Assembly (NCBI GenBank): GCA_910578805.1
Contig: CAJTRS010000012.1
Coordinates: 1-50,482, forward strand
Length of the DNA stretch: 50,482 nucleotides
Source of the DNA: an uncultured Muribaculaceae bacterium
Lineage (GTDB): Bacteria > Bacteroidota > Bacteroidia > Bacteroidales > Muribaculaceae
Reading direction: 5' to 3'
Of this stretch, positions 1 to 8,038 are shown piece by piece (within the stretch, counting starts at the first letter, position 1; each line of letters starts with the position of its first letter). The translations under genes were made by a program, and so were the position numbers. The notes beneath the pieces were generated by a model. That model did no database searches and was not told the DNA's origin. It was given only the letters and a program-made list of their open reading frames with translations.

Positions 1-321
1 AGAAAGGAATAGTTTTATATTCTCCAGCCACTCATCCAGTTTCGAAGATGTCTGTTTGAGGACAGCAGCCGCAAATGCATCATAGAAATCCTTATCACTA
101 CGGCATGAAAAAATATCAAGATACACAACTTTCAATTTGTCGGATTGCGCCAAACGACATACTTTCTGTACCAACGAGGTCTTACCCCAACGACGAGGTG
201 AAATCAGTACGGTATTGACACTATGCCGAAAATTCAGCAACAGACGTTTCGTTTCTTTCTCTCGGTCGGTAAAATTATCACCCGATGTTGCAACACCAAA
301 TGTAAAAGGCTTATTCTCCAT
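1..321 (-). CDS. AAA-type ATP-binding protein, N-terminal part only (runs off the left edge)
   Basis: Open reading frame entering from the left edge on the minus strand; only the first 107 residues are inside, so no stop codon is seen. It begins MENKPFTFGVATSGDNFTDR and carries a Walker A motif, SPRRWGKTSLV, near residues 42-52, followed by a strand-like VVYLDIF segment. This is the typical start of the small archaeal-type ATPase family (AAA ATPases annotated as ATP-binding protein, often with a C-terminal DUF234 or nuclease-like domain). Such proteins are common in Bacteroidales genomes and their role is usually unknown. The ATG at 319-321 is supported by the motif spacing and by a TATCTTTG promoter core 24 nt upstream. 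I cannot tell whether the gene is intact beyond the edge. Confidence 0.8.
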   Translation of the reverse strand, partial: MENKPFTFGVATSGDNFTDREKETKRLLLNFRHSVNTVLISPRRWGKTSLVQKVCRLAQSDKLKVVYLDIFSCRSDKDFYDAFAAAVLKQTSSKLDEWLENIKLFLS

Positions 322-344
322 AATCTCCCAATGTTATTTAAATG

Positions 345-397
345 CAAAGATATGAAACAACTTTATTACTAACAATGTTATTACTAATAAAGTTGTT
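345..397 (-). promoter_or_regulatory. Promoter with 13-bp operator-like inverted repeat upstream of the ATPase gene
   Basis: On the minus strand a TATCTTTG element (345-352) matches the Bacteroidota -7 consensus TAnnTTTG, with an ATTG at 373-376 in the place of the -33 TTTG. A perfect 13-bp inverted repeat, aacaactttatta at 356-368 and its complement at 385-397, brackets the -33 position. A direct repeat ttattacta (364-372 and 379-387) lies inside it. The promoter core is seen in the sequence; an operator function is inference from symmetry and location. Confidence 0.5.
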
Positions 398-677
398 ACA
401 GATGTTGTTTTTCTTTTATTACCTACATTAGAATTGTTTTGTAATGGCCAATTTTGGTTTTACGAAGGAATTTTTATTGGAATGTTCTCGATAATGGGGA
501 TATTGATCGTGTCTGATGTTTGCCACGGCTGTTTTAGTTCGGGCTTGCCAGTCTGCCTGTAACAACCCCTTCGGGGGAGCCTAATATTCCGACAGACATT
601 CGTCGTCGAGAGTGCTGCCATACAATCTATCGGAAACTTACAGTTTACTTTCGGGGACAATCAGTCATGTAATGGCA
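398..677. other. Gene-poor stretch with a small structured element
   Basis: No convincing gene here. A 66-codon minus-strand frame (460-660) has no recognisable motif, signal sequence or promoter and I do not call it. One structure is visible: a cccc-ttcg-gggg tetraloop hairpin (566-577) enclosed by gtctg (551-555) and cagac (593-597). It could be a remnant of a dispersed intergenic repeat or of decayed DNA; neither can be shown from this window. Confidence 0.35.
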
Positions 678-704
678 GGGGAAGCGTCAAAAAGGCGCTT
701 CCCC
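678..704. terminator. Hairpin terminator downstream of the GH92 gene
   Basis: Perfect 9-bp stem ggggaagcg / cgcttcccc (678-686 and 696-704) with a 9-nt loop, 39 nt past the minus-strand stop of the mannosidase gene. The T-rich tail is better on the plus side (gtttctgtttt) than on the minus side, so it may act in both directions or only slow the polymerase. Confidence 0.5.
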
Positions 705-742
705 CGTTTCTGTTTTGAGTCCTCGGTAAACGAGTCGTGGTT

Positions 743-3055
743 TTATTTTTTTGTGCTGATCCTGGGCGCTTCGGAAGTGCGTGAGAATGAGTAGGGGCGC
801 GATTCCATGGCAGTGCCGCGGGTATAGTTAGGCTCCGGACCCATTACATAATTGAGTTTGGCTCCTTCATAGAGCATCTGACGGGTCACGAATGTGGCAT
901 CGTAAGGCTTGCCGTTGATGGAGAGAGACTCCACATAGCGGTTGGTGTCACTGTTGTCCGATGCTTTGATGCTTACGGTCTTGCCGTTTTCCAGATGTAT
1001 GTTGGCCGAGCGAAACAGCGGGGCGCCGAGCACATACTCTCCTGTGCCCGGTGCCACGGGATAGAATCCCAGGGCGGAGAACACATACCAGGCCGAAGTC
1101 TGGCCGTTGTCCTCATCTCCGCAATAGCCGTCGGGGTTGGCATTGTACATGCGGTTCATCACCTCGCGCACCCAGTATTGGGCTTTCCATGGCTCTCCCG
1201 AGTAGTTGTAGAGATATATCATGTGCTGCACCGGCTGGTTGCCGTGGGCATAGTTGCCCATGTTCATTATCTGCATCTCGCGTATCTCGTGGATAACGAA
1301 ACCGTAATAGCTGTCGTCAAACACCGGAGGCACCACAAACACCGAGTCCATCATGGCGTTGAACTCTTTGTCGCCTCCCATCAGGTCTATCAGCCCCTGG
1401 GGGTCGTGGAACACTGACCATGTGTAGTGCCAGGAGTTACCCTCTGTGAATGCGTCGCCCCACTTCATGGGGTTGAACGGCGACTGAAATGTGCCGTCAT
1501 CATTCTTGCCGCGCATGAGTTTGTGCTCGGGGTCGAAGAGGTTGCGGTAATTCATGGCCGCACGGGCATAGGGTTTAAGTTCCTTTTCCGGCTTGCCGAG
1601 AGCTTTGCCGAGCTGGTAGATGCACCAGTCGTCGTAGGCGTATTCAAGTGTGCGGGCGGCGCTTTCGTTGATACCCACATTGTAGGGCACATAGCCGAGC
1701 TTGTCGTAATATTCATGACCGAGACGCCCGGTGGAGCTTACCGTGGGGTGCACCTTGTGGGCGTCGGAGGTCACGGCCTCCCACAGAGTCTCTATGTCAT
1801 AGTCGCGGAGACCGCCGGTCAGATAGGCATCGGCCACCACGGAGGCGCTGTTGTTGCCCACCATGCACCCGCGGTGTCCGGGGCTGGCCCATTCAGGCAG
1901 AAATCCGCTCTCTTTGTACGCGTTGACCAGTCCGGCCTGAATCTTCTCGTTTTGCGAGGGATACACCAGGTTCAGAAGTGGGAAGAGTGCGCGGAATGTG
2001 TCCCAGAAACCGGTGCCGGTAAACATGTATCCCGGGCGCACCTCGCCGTTATAGGGGCTGTAATGTACTGGTTTCCCTTCGGAGTCTATCTCGTAGAATG
2101 CGTGGGGGAAAAGAAGGGTGCGGTAGAGATTGGAATAGAAAGTGCGCATACGGTCCAGATCGAAGTCGCTACCGTCGCGGTGTATCTCTATGCGGCCTAA
2201 TTCGGCGTTCCACCGATTGCGCCCTTCGGTCTTTATGCGGTCGAAGTCTCCGTCACCAAGCTCCTTGAGGTTGAGTAGTGCCTGCTCCGGACTTATAAAC
2301 GATGAGGCCACACGGGCATTCACCACCTGACCTTTCGAGGTCGGGAAGCCTACTATGGCGCCGGCATGGTCAGCCGTGGCGCTGAATGCTGCGGTGCTCA
2401 TGACGCTGTCGGTCACTGTTGCCGTGTAGGTAAACGGTGTGTCGAATTCCACCACAAAGTAATTTTTGAAGTTTTCGGGCACTCCGCCTGAGTTCTTGGT
2501 CGAATAGCCTGTGATTCGACGGTTGGCGGCATCGATGGTCACTGATGAACCTTTGTCAAAGGCATCGATAACCACGGTCGATAGCTCGGCTGCCGGAAAC
2601 GTGAAGCGGAATGCGGCCGCGCGGTCGGTAGGTGCCAGTTCGGCCACTACGTCATGGTCGGCTAAATACACTTTGTAGTAATACGGCGTCGCGGTCTCGG
2701 CCTTGTGGGAAAACCAGCTGGCCCGGTCGTTTTCGCCGAATCGCGGTGCGCCGGTCACAGGCATTATGGCGAATTGGCCGAAGTCATTGATCCACGGGCT
2801 GGGCTGATGGGTCTGCTTGAAGCCGCGTATGCGGTCGGCATCATATGTATAAGTCCAGCCGTCACCCATCTTGCCGGTCTGAGGTGTCCAGAAGTTCATG
2901 CCCCAGGGCATGGCTATGGCAGGATAGGTGTTGCCGGTGGAGAGGGAATGCTTGGACTGCGAGCCCACGAGGGTGCTGACGTAGTCAACCGGTGAGGCTG
3001 CCGTGGCCATAAGAGCCGATGCACCGGCTAAAAATAAGGAAAAAAGTGCTTTCAT
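743..3055 (-). CDS. Secreted GH92 family alpha-mannosidase (probably alpha-1,2)
   Basis: 770-residue exo-alpha-mannosidase of family GH92, calcium-dependent and inverting, which trims mannose from host or yeast N-glycans. A signal peptide (MKALFSLFLAGASALMATAA, cleaved near residue 20) sends it to the periplasm or surface. Conserved blocks: TGFWDTFRALFPLL mid-protein, TEGNSW with Glu538, HEIREM (His589-Glu590), HGNQP, and GDEDNGQTSAWYVFSALGF with Asp647 and Asp649. The 109-residue spacing from Glu538 to Asp647 equals that between the catalytic acid Glu533 and Asp642 of B. thetaiotaomicron Bt3990 as I remember it. The HE pair falls where Bt3990 has His584-Glu585, linked there to alpha-1,2 specificity. 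Catalytic machinery looks complete. No SusC/SusD genes adjoin, so it stands outside a polysaccharide utilisation locus. Linkage specificity is inferred. Confidence 0.93.
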   Translation of the reverse strand: MKALFSLFLAGASALMATAASPVDYVSTLVGSQSKHSLSTGNTYPAIAMPWGMNFWTPQTGKMGDGWTYTYDADRIRGFKQTHQPSPWINDFGQFAIMPVTGAPRFGENDRASWFSHKAETATPYYYKVYLADHDVVAELAPTDRAAAFRFTFPAAELSTVVIDAFDKGSSVTIDAANRRITGYSTKNSGGVPENFKNYFVVEFDTPFTYTATVTDSVMSTAAFSATADHAGAIVGFPTSKGQVVNARVASSFISPEQALLNLKELGDGDFDRIKTEGRNRWNAELGRIEIHRDGSDFDLDRMRTFYSNLYRTLLFPHAFYEIDSEGKPVHYSPYNGEVRPGYMFTGTGFWDTFRALFPLLNLVYPSQNEKIQAGLVNAYKESGFLPEWASPGHRGCMVGNNSASVVADAYLTGGLRDYDIETLWEAVTSDAHKVHPTVSSTGRLGHEYYDKLGYVPYNVGINESAARTLEYAYDDWCIYQLGKALGKPEKELKPYARAAMNYRNLFDPEHKLMRGKNDDGTFQSPFNPMKWGDAFTEGNSWHYTWSVFHDPQGLIDLMGGDKEFNAMMDSVFVVPPVFDDSYYGFVIHEIREMQIMNMGNYAHGNQPVQHMIYLYNYSGEPWKAQYWVREVMNRMYNANPDGYCGDEDNGQTSAWYVFSALGFYPVAPGTGEYVLGAPLFRSANIHLENGKTVSIKASDNSDTNRYVESLSINGKPYDATFVTRQMLYEGAKLNYVMGPEPNYTRGTAMESRPYSFSRTSEAPRISTKK

Positions 3056-3110
3056 CTAAATTAATTCATGGTTATGGGTTATGGTGTCGGTTACATAACA
3101 CGCTCATATA

Positions 3111-3171
3111 CAAAATTACTTAACTTCAAGCATACCCGCGATATGTTATTTGGAAAAAAAAGCTAAATTTG
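3111..3171. promoter_or_regulatory. Divergent promoter cores for the GH92 gene and fmt
   Basis: Minus strand: TAATTTTG at 3111-3118, about 55 nt before the mannosidase start. Plus strand: TAAATTTG at 3164-3171, about 28 nt before fmt. Both match the Bacteroidota -7 consensus. Neither has a good TTTG at the standard 19-21 nt spacing; a TTTG at 3149-3152 is only 11 nt from the fmt element. Confidence 0.5.
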
Positions 3172-3199
3172 CACTAATTACAATTCAGAATACAATTTT

Positions 3200-4159
3200 A
3201 TGACAAAAGATAAAGTGAAGATAGTGTTTTTCGGGACTCCGGAGTTTGCGGTGGAGAGCCTCCGGTGCATTTGTGAGGCCGGTTATCCGGTGGCCGCTGT
3301 GGTTACCGTTCCCGACAAGCCTGCCGGACGCGGCAAGCACCTGAGCCAAAGCGCCGTGAAGGAATATGCCGTCTCTTCCGGCCTGAAAGTGCTTCAGCCC
3401 GTGGACCTCAAGGATCCCGGTTTTGTTGAGGAGCTCCGTCAGCTCGATGCCGATCTGTTTGTAGTGATAGCTTTCCGTATATTGCCGCAGGTGGTGTGGG
3501 GCATGCCACCTTTGGGGACATTCAACCTGCATGCTTCGCTGCTTCCACGTTACCGTGGTGCCGCTCCCATCAACTGGGCTGTGATCAATGGCGACAGCAC
3601 CACCGGTGTCACCACTTTTTTCCTCAAGCAGAAGATGGACACCGGCGATGTGATAGAGCAGAGGAGCATAGAGATAACCGATGCCGACAACGCCGGAACC
3701 GTACACGACCGCCTCATGGAACTTGGTGCGACCCTCACTCTCGATACCATAAGGCGCATAGAATCCGGCAACCTTACGGCTGTTCCCCAGGATAGCCTCG
3801 GCTCAGAACAGCCCACTCCCGCTCCAAAAATATTCAAGGATACATGTCATATCGACTGGAACCGTCCGGCGCGTGAAATCCACAATTTGGTGCGTGGGCT
3901 GTCTCCCTATCCGGCCGCATGGAGTGATGTGGAAGCCGATGGTGAAGATGCCGGCAGCCTGAAGATTTTCACTACCCGGATTACCGGCGAGGCTGCCTCG
4001 GAACCCGGAAAGGTGACTTTGACTCCTTCCGGAGCCATGCTTGTTGACTGCGGTGACCTGCGTTTGGAGATACTGAGCCTGCAGGCGCAGGGAAAGCGCC
4101 GAATGGACACCGCCGACTATCTGCGCGGTTGCCGTTGTCAGGTCATGAGATTAAAATGA
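3200..4159 (+). CDS. fmt: Methionyl-tRNA formyltransferase
   Basis: 319 residues, the usual length. It transfers a formyl group from 10-formyl-tetrahydrofolate to the initiator methionyl-tRNA in the cytoplasm. Visible motifs: VFFGTPEFAVESL at the start of the Rossmann-like N-domain, and the active-site segment FNLHASLLPRYRGAAPINWA with Asn109 and His111 followed by Asp147 in KMDTGD. These match E. coli Asn106, His108 and Asp144 with identical spacing. The C-terminal anticodon-arm-binding barrel follows from about residue 205. The start is fixed by the TAAATTTG promoter core just upstream and by the family N-terminus. The next gene starts 18 nt downstream, suggesting co-transcription with a Wzi-like outer-membrane protein, without an obvious functional link. 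Confidence 0.97.
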   Translation: MTKDKVKIVFFGTPEFAVESLRCICEAGYPVAAVVTVPDKPAGRGKHLSQSAVKEYAVSSGLKVLQPVDLKDPGFVEELRQLDADLFVVIAFRILPQVVWGMPPLGTFNLHASLLPRYRGAAPINWAVINGDSTTGVTTFFLKQKMDTGDVIEQRSIEITDADNAGTVHDRLMELGATLTLDTIRRIESGNLTAVPQDSLGSEQPTPAPKIFKDTCHIDWNRPAREIHNLVRGLSPYPAAWSDVEADGEDAGSLKIFTTRITGEAASEPGKVTLTPSGAMLVDCGDLRLEILSLQAQGKRRMDTADYLRGCRCQVMRLK

Positions 4160-4177
4160 CAAGTAGAGGAGCTCGAC

Positions 4178-5674
4178 ATGCGTAAACTTATAACACTGTG
4201 TATTGTGACATTCGTGGCACTTGGCGCCACCGCCGGATTGTTTGACAGCCTGCCCGACAGCACCTACCGCTACCGCGTGGAGGCCAACGCTTCGATCAGC
4301 AGCGGTGACCACACCCCGTTCTGGCTTATGAACAACCGGTTCGGGCTGTCATCGATAGAAAAATCCAACGGATATCTGCGTGCCGGACTTTTCCGGGAAA
4401 TGAAATATGACAGGCGATTCTCATGGGATTTCGGTGTTGATCTTGCCGTGGCCTACAACTACAGCTCGACATTCATAGTGCAGCAGCTCTACGGAGGTGT
4501 ACGCTACCGCTCGCTTAATCTTACCATCGGAAGCAAAGAGCGTCAGGAAGGACTGGTCAATCACCGTCTCGGCTCCGGCGACATGTTGCTGTCCGAAAAC
4601 GCCCGTCCTATACCCCAGGTATATCTGTCGATGCCCGAATATCAGCCTGTCCCGGGTACGAAAAAGTGGCTGTCGGCCCGCGGATATTTTTCCATGGGCT
4701 GGTACACCGATTCCGACTGGAGCCGGGATCATGTGGGTTATCATGGCACTTACAACGACGGCCGGTGGTTTCACTCCAAAGGGCTGTTTCTAAAAGGAGG
4801 AAATCTTGACAGATTCCCCTTGACAATAGAAGGAGGGCTGGAAATGGCGTGCCAGTTTGGAGGCACGGCATATCTGACCGATATGCGCAGCGGCAAATGG
4901 CTCGTGGTCAAGATGCCGACCGGGGTGGAGGAGATATTCAAGGCCATCGTACCAATGGGTGGAGGCGATTATGATGACCCCAACATGTCGGGCGAGACCA
5001 CAAATGCCATCGGAAACCATGTGGGACAATGGTCGGCGGCTCTGACATGGCGTCCGAAAAATATTCCATGGGGAGCCCGACTGTATTATCAGCATTTCTT
5101 CGATGACCATTCGATGATGTTTTTCGACCATGCATGGCGTGACATGCTGCTCGGTGTGGAAATATCGTTTCCTAAAAACCCCGTCATAAGCACATTTGTC
5201 TATGAATATCTGATAACCAAGGATCAGAGCGGAGCCGTTTACTGGGACAAGACCGATGACGTCCCCGAACAGGTGAGCGGTGTTGACGAATACTATAACC
5301 ACGACTTCTTCGGACACTGGCAGCACTGGGGCATGGGCATGGGCAATCCGCTGATCATATCACCCATATACAACGCCGACAATTCATTGTGGTTTAAGCA
5401 CAACCGTGTAAAGGGCCATCACTTTGGCTGGGAGGGAAGTCCGCACCCCGATGTGGATTACCGCGTGCTCATGTCATATACGCGCTCATGGGGGTCATAT
5501 TATTTCCTGATACCCGATGTGCTGCATAATTTCAATGCACTTGTGGAGGTGAAATACCGTCCGCACCGTCTGCCGGGCTGGGCGGCCAAGATTAGTCTCG
5601 GTGCCGACGGCGGCCGGTTGCTCGGTAAAAGTTTCGGCGCCATGCTCACAATATCAAAATCAGGCTGGTTATGA
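4178..5674 (+). CDS. Capsule assembly Wzi family outer-membrane protein
   Basis: 498 residues with a signal peptide (MRKLITLCIVTFVALGATAG) and the alternating aromatic/polar pattern of a large outer-membrane beta-barrel. The segment SGDHTPFWLMNNRFGLSS, followed by repeated glycine-aromatic strands (LRAGLFREM, YGGVRYRSLNLTIGSKER), is characteristic of the Bacteroidota branch of the capsule assembly Wzi family (PF14052). In E. coli Wzi is a surface lectin that anchors capsule; in Bacteroidota the role is less defined and no capsule cluster is present here. The gene overlaps the following lipoprotein gene by 4 nt (ATGA), so the two are translationally coupled and may act together at the outer membrane. 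Family assignment is confident, function is inference. Confidence 0.85.
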   Translation: MRKLITLCIVTFVALGATAGLFDSLPDSTYRYRVEANASISSGDHTPFWLMNNRFGLSSIEKSNGYLRAGLFREMKYDRRFSWDFGVDLAVAYNYSSTFIVQQLYGGVRYRSLNLTIGSKERQEGLVNHRLGSGDMLLSENARPIPQVYLSMPEYQPVPGTKKWLSARGYFSMGWYTDSDWSRDHVGYHGTYNDGRWFHSKGLFLKGGNLDRFPLTIEGGLEMACQFGGTAYLTDMRSGKWLVVKMPTGVEEIFKAIVPMGGGDYDDPNMSGETTNAIGNHVGQWSAALTWRPKNIPWGARLYYQHFFDDHSMMFFDHAWRDMLLGVEISFPKNPVISTFVYEYLITKDQSGAVYWDKTDDVPEQVSGVDEYYNHDFFGHWQHWGMGMGNPLIISPIYNADNSLWFKHNRVKGHHFGWEGSPHPDVDYRVLMSYTRSWGSYYFLIPDVLHNFNALVEVKYRPHRLPGWAAKISLGADGGRLLGKSFGAMLTISKSGWL

Positions 5675-6102
5675 AAAAGATATTACTGTTATTGCTGATC
5701 CTGTGCGGAGTGCCGGCGCTGAATTCATGCCGCGATCTTCCTCTTCACGGTGAATTCTCAGGACACTGGCAGATTATGACAATAGATTATCCCGATGGAA
5801 CCACTGTGGAGCCCCATGGCACACGGTATTACTGTTTTTATCGCAGTGTGGCCCAGCTCACGGCTCCGGGGTTTGTGAGGGTGACCGGCAATCTGGCCTG
5901 CAACGGCGAGCGCTTTACCATACAGATACTTAATTCAAAGGATTCTCCCGAGTTTATGTATCCGTGGGGCATTACAGTGCCGCAGGGGGTTACCGAACTG
6001 CCCGCCGACTTTGTGGTGGGATACACGATAAACCATTTGTCGGAAGAGAAATTGGTCATGACCACCGACATGGGCGTGGTGATCAGTTGCCGTAAATTCT
6101 GA
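5671..6102 (+). CDS. Small lipoprotein, lipocalin-like
   Basis: 143 residues. A lipoprotein signal peptide MKKILLLLLILCGVPALNSC ends in a lipobox (LNSC), so Cys20 should be lipidated. The rest is a short beta-rich domain starting with FSGHWQIMTIDYPDG, the way lipocalin-like small lipoproteins of Bacteroidales begin (a G-x-W motif near the N-terminus), and ending with KLVMTTDMGVVISCRKF. The start overlaps the stop of the Wzi-like barrel gene, which points to a shared operon and perhaps a shared complex. I do not recognise a specific family beyond the lipocalin-like resemblance. It converges on ispF with only 27 nt between the two stops and no clear terminator hairpin. Confidence 0.75.
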   Translation: MKKILLLLLILCGVPALNSCRDLPLHGEFSGHWQIMTIDYPDGTTVEPHGTRYYCFYRSVAQLTAPGFVRVTGNLACNGERFTIQILNSKDSPEFMYPWGITVPQGVTELPADFVVGYTINHLSEEKLVMTTDMGVVISCRKF

Positions 6103-6129
6103 TTTAAACCTGGGATTGCGCCGGTATTC

Positions 6130-6612
6130 TCATGAGCGGTATATAAGCACTGTGGCTGCCGCGGCGATACCCTCCCGGCGTCCTGTGAATCCGAGATGTT
6201 CGGTAGTGGTGGCTTTGACCGACACACAGTCAAGGTCTATGCCGAGGTCCTTGCTTATAGTAATACGCATTTCCTCTATGTAAGGCGCGAGTTTGGGCGC
6301 CTGCGATATTATGGTCAGATCTACATTGGATATCATGAAACCCTTGTCGGCCAGCAGCGAGACCACGTGGCGCAGAAGCACCCGTGAGTCGGCTCCTTTG
6401 TAGCGGGGGTCGGTGTCGGGAAAGTGATAGCCTATGTCGCGCAGGGCGGCTGCTCCGAGTAGCGCGTCGGCAAGGGAGTGCAGGGCCACATCTGCGTCAC
6501 TATGGCCGAGAAGTCCTTCGGTGTGGGGTATGTTCACTCCGCACAGCCACAGGTCGCGGCCTGCGGCAAAAGCGTGTACGTCAAATCCGAATCCTGTGCG
6601 AAACATATTCAT
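6130..6612 (-). CDS. ispF: 2-C-methyl-D-erythritol 2,4-cyclodiphosphate synthase
   Basis: 160 residues, normal for the family. It cyclises CDP-methylerythritol 2-phosphate with loss of CMP in the non-mevalonate isoprenoid pathway. The metal-site motif GFDVHAF gives Asp11 and His13, with the third ligand His45 in GHSDADVALHSLADALLGA. The DIGYHFPDTDP segment and the C-terminal STTEHLGFTGR-type block (here ATTTEHLGFTGRREGIAA) are also present. It lies 35 nt downstream of porV on the same strand, so it is probably in that transcript. Either ATG (6612 or two codons further in) could be used. Confidence 0.97.
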   Translation of the reverse strand: MNMFRTGFGFDVHAFAAGRDLWLCGVNIPHTEGLLGHSDADVALHSLADALLGAAALRDIGYHFPDTDPRYKGADSRVLLRHVVSLLADKGFMISNVDLTIISQAPKLAPYIEEMRITISKDLGIDLDCVSVKATTTEHLGFTGRREGIAAAATVLIYRS

Positions 6613-6647
6613 GAGTTTGAATTTAATGTCGGAGATGGATATAATGA

Positions 6648-7877
6648 TTATCTGCGGCCGAATAGTTCGCGGATACCGTCCATGTCAAATGTGAGGGTGA
6701 AGCGGAGGGTCTGGTCGAGAGGTGAGGTCTGTGCGGTGGCGAGCATGTAGGCTGCGTCGAGTTTGAGCACATTGAGCGCAAAGCCTGCGCCGACACTGAA
6801 ATACTGGCGGTTGCCTTTCATCTCGTTTTCGTAGAAATAACCCGCACGGAGGAAAAACTGCTGGTTGTAGTTGTATTCCGCGCCGAGTGACCATGTGATC
6901 TCCTTCAGCTCCTCGGAGAAACCGCCAGGAGCATCGGTAAATGACTTGAATATGCCAGATATCGATGAGGTGTTCTCCCATTTTTCGAGTGCGGCGGTAT
7001 ATTCTTTCTGTTGTTCTATGTTCTCGGGGGTATTTTCAGGAGCTGTAACATAATCCTTTTCGCGTGGACGGGTGGGAACCAGCAGTTTGTTCAGGTCAAG
7101 CGATATGGCCAGATTGTGATAGTCGGCCAGCGGGAACATGAACGATGTGCCCAATTTAAGATTGGTGGGCAGGAATGCGGGGTCCTCACCGTTGTTGTAG
7201 GATATTTTGCTGCCTATGTTGGATATGTTCCAGCCCCAGGAGAACTGGCATTCGTTACGTCCGATAACGGGATAGGTGGTGTAGTAGCCTGATATGTCGG
7301 CCGAGAAAGCCGATGCGCCTGTGTTCTGGTCGGAGGCGAATGACTCGGAGAAGCCAAGGTCGGAGTAGATATAACGGAACACCACGCCCATGGAGAATTT
7401 TTCCGACAGTTTTCGCGAATAGCCTATGTCAAACGACATTTCGTAAGGATTGAGTGTCTGTGCGGTCTGCTGGCTGCCGGGATAGTTGGTGGTCACCTCA
7501 CCGAGTGAGAAGTAGCGCAGCGAAGCCGACAGTGCCTGATTGTCATTACGGCCTATCTTCCAGTATCCGGCAAGGTTGGCTAAGAAGATGTCGTTGACGA
7601 GTTTGCGCAGCCATGGGGTATAGCTGAGAGCCAATGAGCCCTGCGAGTATGCGAATGCGTATTTCGAGGGGTTCCAGTACTGTGAGTTGGCGTCGGGATC
7701 GGTGGCCGCTCCGAGGTCACCCATGGAGGCTCCGCGGGCGTCGGGAGCTATGTTTAGTGAGTTGACGCCGGTCTGTATGGGGTTGAAATCGTCTTTTATG
7801 TTGTTCTGTGCGGAAGCCATCGATGCCGATCCGCATACTATAGCCGACAGGAAGATTGCCTTTAAGATATGGTTCAT
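6648..7877 (-). CDS. porV: Type IX secretion outer-membrane protein PorV
   Basis: 409 residues from the ATG at 7877. An in-frame ATG at 7934 would add 19 residues in front of the signal peptide and is rejected, because MNHILKAIFLSAIVCGSASMASA is a proper signal sequence starting at the inner ATG. The mature protein begins QNNIKDDFNPIQTGVNSLNI, followed by APDARGASMGDLGAATDPD and SQYWNPSKYAF, the hallmark of the PorV/LptO family (FadL-like 14-strand barrel). PorV shuttles type IX secretion cargo from the translocon to the attachment complex. A cargo-type protein, the subtilase at 38841-41009, is in the same window. ispF follows on the same strand. A TATCTTTA element about 40 nt upstream may be the promoter. 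Confidence 0.93.
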   Translation of the reverse strand: MNHILKAIFLSAIVCGSASMASAQNNIKDDFNPIQTGVNSLNIAPDARGASMGDLGAATDPDANSQYWNPSKYAFAYSQGSLALSYTPWLRKLVNDIFLANLAGYWKIGRNDNQALSASLRYFSLGEVTTNYPGSQQTAQTLNPYEMSFDIGYSRKLSEKFSMGVVFRYIYSDLGFSESFASDQNTGASAFSADISGYYTTYPVIGRNECQFSWGWNISNIGSKISYNNGEDPAFLPTNLKLGTSFMFPLADYHNLAISLDLNKLLVPTRPREKDYVTAPENTPENIEQQKEYTAALEKWENTSSISGIFKSFTDAPGGFSEELKEITWSLGAEYNYNQQFFLRAGYFYENEMKGNRQYFSVGAGFALNVLKLDAAYMLATAQTSPLDQTLRFTLTFDMDGIRELFGRR

Positions 7878-7960
7878 TTCGAGTAGTGTTGTGGTATGGT
7901 TTGCCATGTGGCTAAAGATATAACTGAAAAACACGTGATTTATTGCTCAGGCGGTGTCTG

Positions 7961-8020
7961 CAAAAAAAACAATACACAGAGGCTCTGTGCCGAATTACGA
8001 TACAGAGCCTCTGTGTATTG
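7961..8020 (-). terminator. Strong intrinsic terminator after korB
   Basis: Perfect 19-bp stem (7970-7988 with 8002-8020) and a 13-nt loop, followed on the minus strand by a run of eight T (complement of 7962-7969). It starts 19 nt past the korB stop and isolates the kor operon from porV. Confidence 0.92.
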
Positions 8021-8038
8021 TGATGACAAATGTTTTTG

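Noticed and set aside
460..660. 66-codon minus-strand frame in the spacer next to the ATPase gene
   Set aside because: No motif, no signal peptide, no promoter, and it runs across a hairpin; not supported as a gene without homologues.
1226..1240. GNQP in the GH92 protein, considered as loss of the catalytic acid, which would suggest a mannose-phosphate uncapping enzyme
   Set aside because: The residue spacing shows that the catalytic acid corresponds to Glu538 in TEGNSW, 109 residues before Asp647 as in Bt3990, and it is intact. The Gln is at a different, variable position.
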